A stretch of DNA of 20,884 nucleotides from a virus: the IMG/VR virus record IMGVR_UViG_3300030098_007154, positions 1-20,884 of that record, one strand, 5' to 3'. This document shows positions 19,464 to 20,884 of this stretch, in pieces. The notes under the pieces were generated by a model. The model searched no databases. It saw only the letters and a program-made list of their open reading frames with translations, and had not been told where the DNA came from. The translations under genes and the position numbers were made by a program. Every line of letters starts with the position of its first letter. Position 1 is the stretch's first letter.

Positions 19464-19730
19464 ATGCCAAGAACAAAAAAAGTCCCTCAAAGAAGAAATA
19501 AACTGGCAGGTAGAGGTAAGAAAAGGGCGTCTGCTGCGAAAAAGAAGTACGACACCAAGTACCACTCGACCAAATCTCGTAAGAAATACCGGGCTAAGTT
19601 GAACAAAGCTAACAAAAGAAGCCCTAACAAAAAAGGTTTCGACAAGTCACACACCAAGCGCGGGAAGCTGGTCAACGAGAAGCAAAGCAAGAACCGAGCT
19701 AGGAATCGTCCGGGGAGATCCCGTAAGTGA
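19464..19730 (+). CDS. 88-aa extremely basic protein
   Basis: About 45 percent of residues are Lys or Arg (MPRTKKVPQRRNKLAGRGKK at the start, SKNRARNRPGRSRK at the end). The middle, KKYDTKYHSTKSRKKYRAKL then NKANKR, resembles from memory a family of small basic phage proteins with a degenerate HNH-like layout (KYH...KYR..LNKANR...SHK...NRA.N). Here GFDKSHTKRGKLVNE and SKNRARNR take the place of the HNH core, without a convincing catalytic set. Nucleic-acid binding or DNA neutralisation is likely from charge. It is the first plus-strand gene, and its stop overlaps the GTG start of the next gene. Confidence 0.8.
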   Translation: MPRTKKVPQRRNKLAGRGKKRASAAKKKYDTKYHSTKSRKKYRAKLNKANKRSPNKKGFDKSHTKRGKLVNEKQSKNRARNRPGRSRK

Positions 19731-19903
19731 GGGACGGGAAAGAAAAGCACTACCACGTGCTGGATTACGAAGGCATAGCCAAGATAACGGTGGTCTCTAC
19801 CAAAAAGAAAATAATCTGGAGCGAATGGCTTCAGGAAAACCCCAAAGCTAAAACGTTGTTAGGCAGGGTTATAATGGCTCATGCAGAGTCCGACTTCGAA
19901 TAG
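19727..19903 (+). CDS. 58-aa hypothetical protein, translationally coupled
   Basis: A GTG at 19727 overlaps the stop of the basic gene (GTGA), with a GGGGAG ribosome-binding site 9 nt upstream, and the frame runs 58 codons to a TAG. The product (VRDGKEKHYHVLDYEGIAKI then TVVSTKKKIIWSEWLQENPK) reads as a small alpha/beta protein with two strands and a C-terminal helix (TLLGRVIMAHAESDF). The overlap plus ribosome-binding site make it credible despite the size. No family is recognised. Confidence 0.75.
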   Translation: MRDGKEKHYHVLDYEGIAKITVVSTKKKIIWSEWLQENPKAKTLLGRVIMAHAESDFE

Positions 19904-20190
19904 CCATCTGGTTTTCAAAAATAAAACCATATTGGTGTAACCCCATGCGGCTCATCGAGTTGCAACTCAAATTCGAAGGAAATCTGGTTTCTGGTTTTTT
20001 TTCCAAACCCTGTGCTGTGGGCGGGGGGCTGGGGTATGGTTCCTATATATACTACTATTATATACTTTATATAATATAAAACCATAAAACCATATCCCAT
20101 CGCCCATCGACCTTAGCGCCAACGACTTACGAAATCGGCTTTTGTTTTTAAAAACCATATTTGGTAAAAAGAAACCAGATTTTGTATAGG
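19904..20190. other. Iteron-like AAACCA repeats with AT-rich segment, candidate replication origin
   Basis: Noncoding. Eight copies of AAACCA(T/G)A(T/A) occur: 19906-19914, 19982-19990 and 19989-19997 on the minus strand; 19924-19932, 20078-20086, 20087-20095, 20152-20160 and 20172-20180 on the plus strand. Two extend to palindromes (ACCA-TAT-TGGT near 19927 and ACCA-TATT-TGGT near 20155). Between the minus- and plus-oriented sets lie a G-rich patch (20019-20035) and about 40 bp of almost pure A/T (20042-20080). Clustered repeats beside an AT-rich stretch are typical of origins bound by an initiator. An operator array for the downstream promoter is the main alternative. A 44-codon frame at 19945-20079 is low complexity and not credited. 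Confidence 0.55.
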
Positions 20191-20193
20191 TGC

Positions 20194-20222
20194 TTGACAT
20201 ATTTTTGAAAAAGTCCATTCTC
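20194..20222 (+). promoter_or_regulatory. Candidate promoter of the membrane-protein gene, possibly leaderless
   Basis: TTGACA begins 36 nt before the ATG at 20230, the same distance as the TTGACG box at 19428. A -10 match is poor (CATTCT at 20216-20221). It lies 14 nt after the last AAACCAGAT repeat, so those repeats could regulate it. Confidence 0.45.
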
Positions 20223-20229
20223 GCAAACC

Positions 20230-20514
20230 ATGAAATTAGAACAAATTCGCAAGTATAAGAGGTATATTTTGGCCATAATTGGGGTAATTTGCCTCTTTTT
20301 GATGGCTTTTTTCCTTTGGCCGTCGTGCAGTCACCGCAAGCCAAAGGCCACGGATCCTTCCCCGACGGAGGAGATCTTGAACCTGAGGAGCGAGTTGAGT
20401 GGCATGACCTTGGCTTTGGATGATTTGTCGGCCGTTAACCTGAAGTTGATGGATGAGAACAGGGTGCTCCGCACGATGTTGGTGGATTGCATGCAGAGGC
20501 ATATGGAGGATTGA
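20230..20514 (+). CDS. 94-aa single-pass membrane protein with coiled coil
   Basis: A short basic N-terminus (MKLEQIRKYKR) is followed by one transmembrane helix (residues 12-31, YILAIIGVICLFLMAFFLWP), a basic, Pro-containing stretch and a coiled-coil segment from about residue 46 (EEILNLRSELSGMTLALDDL and onward). This N-in membrane helix plus outer coiled coil is shared with inner-membrane spanins and with other small phage membrane proteins. No outer-membrane spanin partner or endolysin is beside it, so I do not assign spanin. There is no Shine-Dalgarno. Its stop overlaps the next start (TGATG). Confidence 0.75.
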   Translation: MKLEQIRKYKRYILAIIGVICLFLMAFFLWPSCSHRKPKATDPSPTEEILNLRSELSGMTLALDDLSAVNLKLMDENRVLRTMLVDCMQRHMED

Positions 20515-20846
20515 TGCAATCCGACATGGAGAGATTGTGGCGTGATCCGGATGCGGGCAGGAATAGCACGAAGGCCATGCGCCTGGCGGATCGCAAGCTT
20601 GCGAAGTTCGCGGAGAAGGCGGAGGATGGGAAGTGCTATACCTTGCATGAGATCGCGGAGGCCATGGGCGTAACGAGGGAGAGGGTAAGGCAGATAGAGG
20701 CGCGCGCGTTGAAGAAGCTTCGCGGGCGGCTTGGGCAGATTTTTAGGAACGAGGATATAACCCCGGAGGATATACTGGAGGTGCTGGCCCGAGGCGGCGC
20801 CAAGGATGTCCCCGAACATAACTACAGCACGGAGGGAAAGAAATGA
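20514..20846 (+). CDS. Sigma-70 region 4-like protein
   Basis: The 110-residue protein has one clear domain: YTLHEIAEAMGVTRERVRQI followed by EARALKKLRGRL (residues 42-73), a near-textbook sigma-70 region 4.2 helix-turn-helix that contacts the -35 box. No region 2 (core-binding, -10 melting) is present, so it is not a full sigma factor; it may be a region 4-only regulator or an appropriator of host polymerase. I chose ATG 20514, nine codons inside the longest frame, because it overlaps the previous stop (TGATG) and has GGAGG 4-5 nt upstream. Two upstream genes carry TTGAC boxes that such a domain could recognise (inference). Confidence 0.85.
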   Translation: MQSDMERLWRDPDAGRNSTKAMRLADRKLAKFAEKAEDGKCYTLHEIAEAMGVTRERVRQIEARALKKLRGRLGQIFRNEDITPEDILEVLARGGAKDVPEHNYSTEGKK

Positions 20847-20884
20847 ATGATGGATTGATAGAATTTGGCATGGTGGAGACGGAT
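20843..20884 (+). CDS. Start of a further coupled gene (runs off window)
   Basis: An ATG at 20843 overlaps the sigma-like gene's stop (ATGA), with GGAGGG six nt upstream. The frame stays open for 14 codons to the window edge (MNDGLIEFGMVETD). The product cannot be identified from this fragment. Confidence 0.65.
   Translation, partial: MNDGLIEFGMVETD

Noticed and set aside
19945-20079. 44-codon plus frame in the repeat region
   Set aside because: Ends in a Tyr/Ile run made by the AT-rich segment; no ribosome-binding site.
19967-20344. 125-codon minus-strand frame
   Set aside because: It is antisense to the membrane-protein gene start and the repeat region, and its composition is not protein-like.

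Overview
The window looks like part of the genome of a tailed, probably strictly lytic bacteriophage. It has a complete large terminase, a GH24-type lysozyme inside a run of virion-type genes, an rIIB-rIIA pair, GP88-like and DUF932-like genes, a free-standing homing-endonuclease-like gene and a sigma-70 region 4 protein. There is no integrase, no lysogeny repressor that I can name, and no cellular housekeeping gene. I cannot name the host. 

Layout. Every gene from 19268 down to 1 is on the minus strand; genes from 19464 onward are on the plus strand, so 19269-19463 is a divergent control region. The minus strand divides at good intrinsic terminators into units. (a) 19268 to about 10621: early or accessory genes (217 aa, acidic coiled-coil 281 aa, 88 aa, DUF932-like, small Zn-binding, GP88-like, HhH glycosylase-like, rIIB, rIIA, a 30-aa membrane peptide, 148 aa, ribbon-helix-helix), ending in a tmRNA-like RNA and a structured noncoding stretch. 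(b) 10607-10154: a 70-aa gene. (c) 10062-8810: a 121-aa gene and the HTH/PD-(D/E)xK gene. (d) 8332-7600: a 222-aa gene. (e) 7142-6655: a 138-aa gene. (f) 6425-1: the virion/packaging operon (possible small terminase, beta-rich structural protein, three small proteins, lysozyme, TerL, and a very long unrecognised protein running off the left edge). Genes within units are packed tightly, often with ATGA or TGATG stop-start overlaps. 

The plus side holds a very basic 88-aa protein, a coupled 58-aa protein, an AT-rich region with eight AAACCA-type repeats that could be a replication origin, then a membrane/coiled-coil protein, a sigma region 4 protein and the start of another gene, all coupled. 

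The most unusual item is at 10907-10970 (minus): a 64-nt RNA that folds into the complete tRNA-like domain of tmRNA. It has a 7-bp acceptor with the alanine identity pair G3-U70, the GGATTCGA signature, a perfect T-arm and an encoded CCA, but the whole mRNA-like region is replaced by a 5-bp hairpin with a 4-nt loop. About 290 nt of hairpin-rich noncoding sequence follows it. 

The intergenic regions share a regulatory vocabulary: a roughly 20-bp element upstream of four minus-strand units, terminators whose wobble pairs fit only the minus transcript, a recurring ATGATAGT octamer, and the palindrome GCTAGC, which is almost confined to noncoding DNA. Left-hand virion genes mostly have Shine-Dalgarno sequences, while first genes of the right-hand units mostly lack them. 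All family assignments are from reading the translated sequences; no database search was run.
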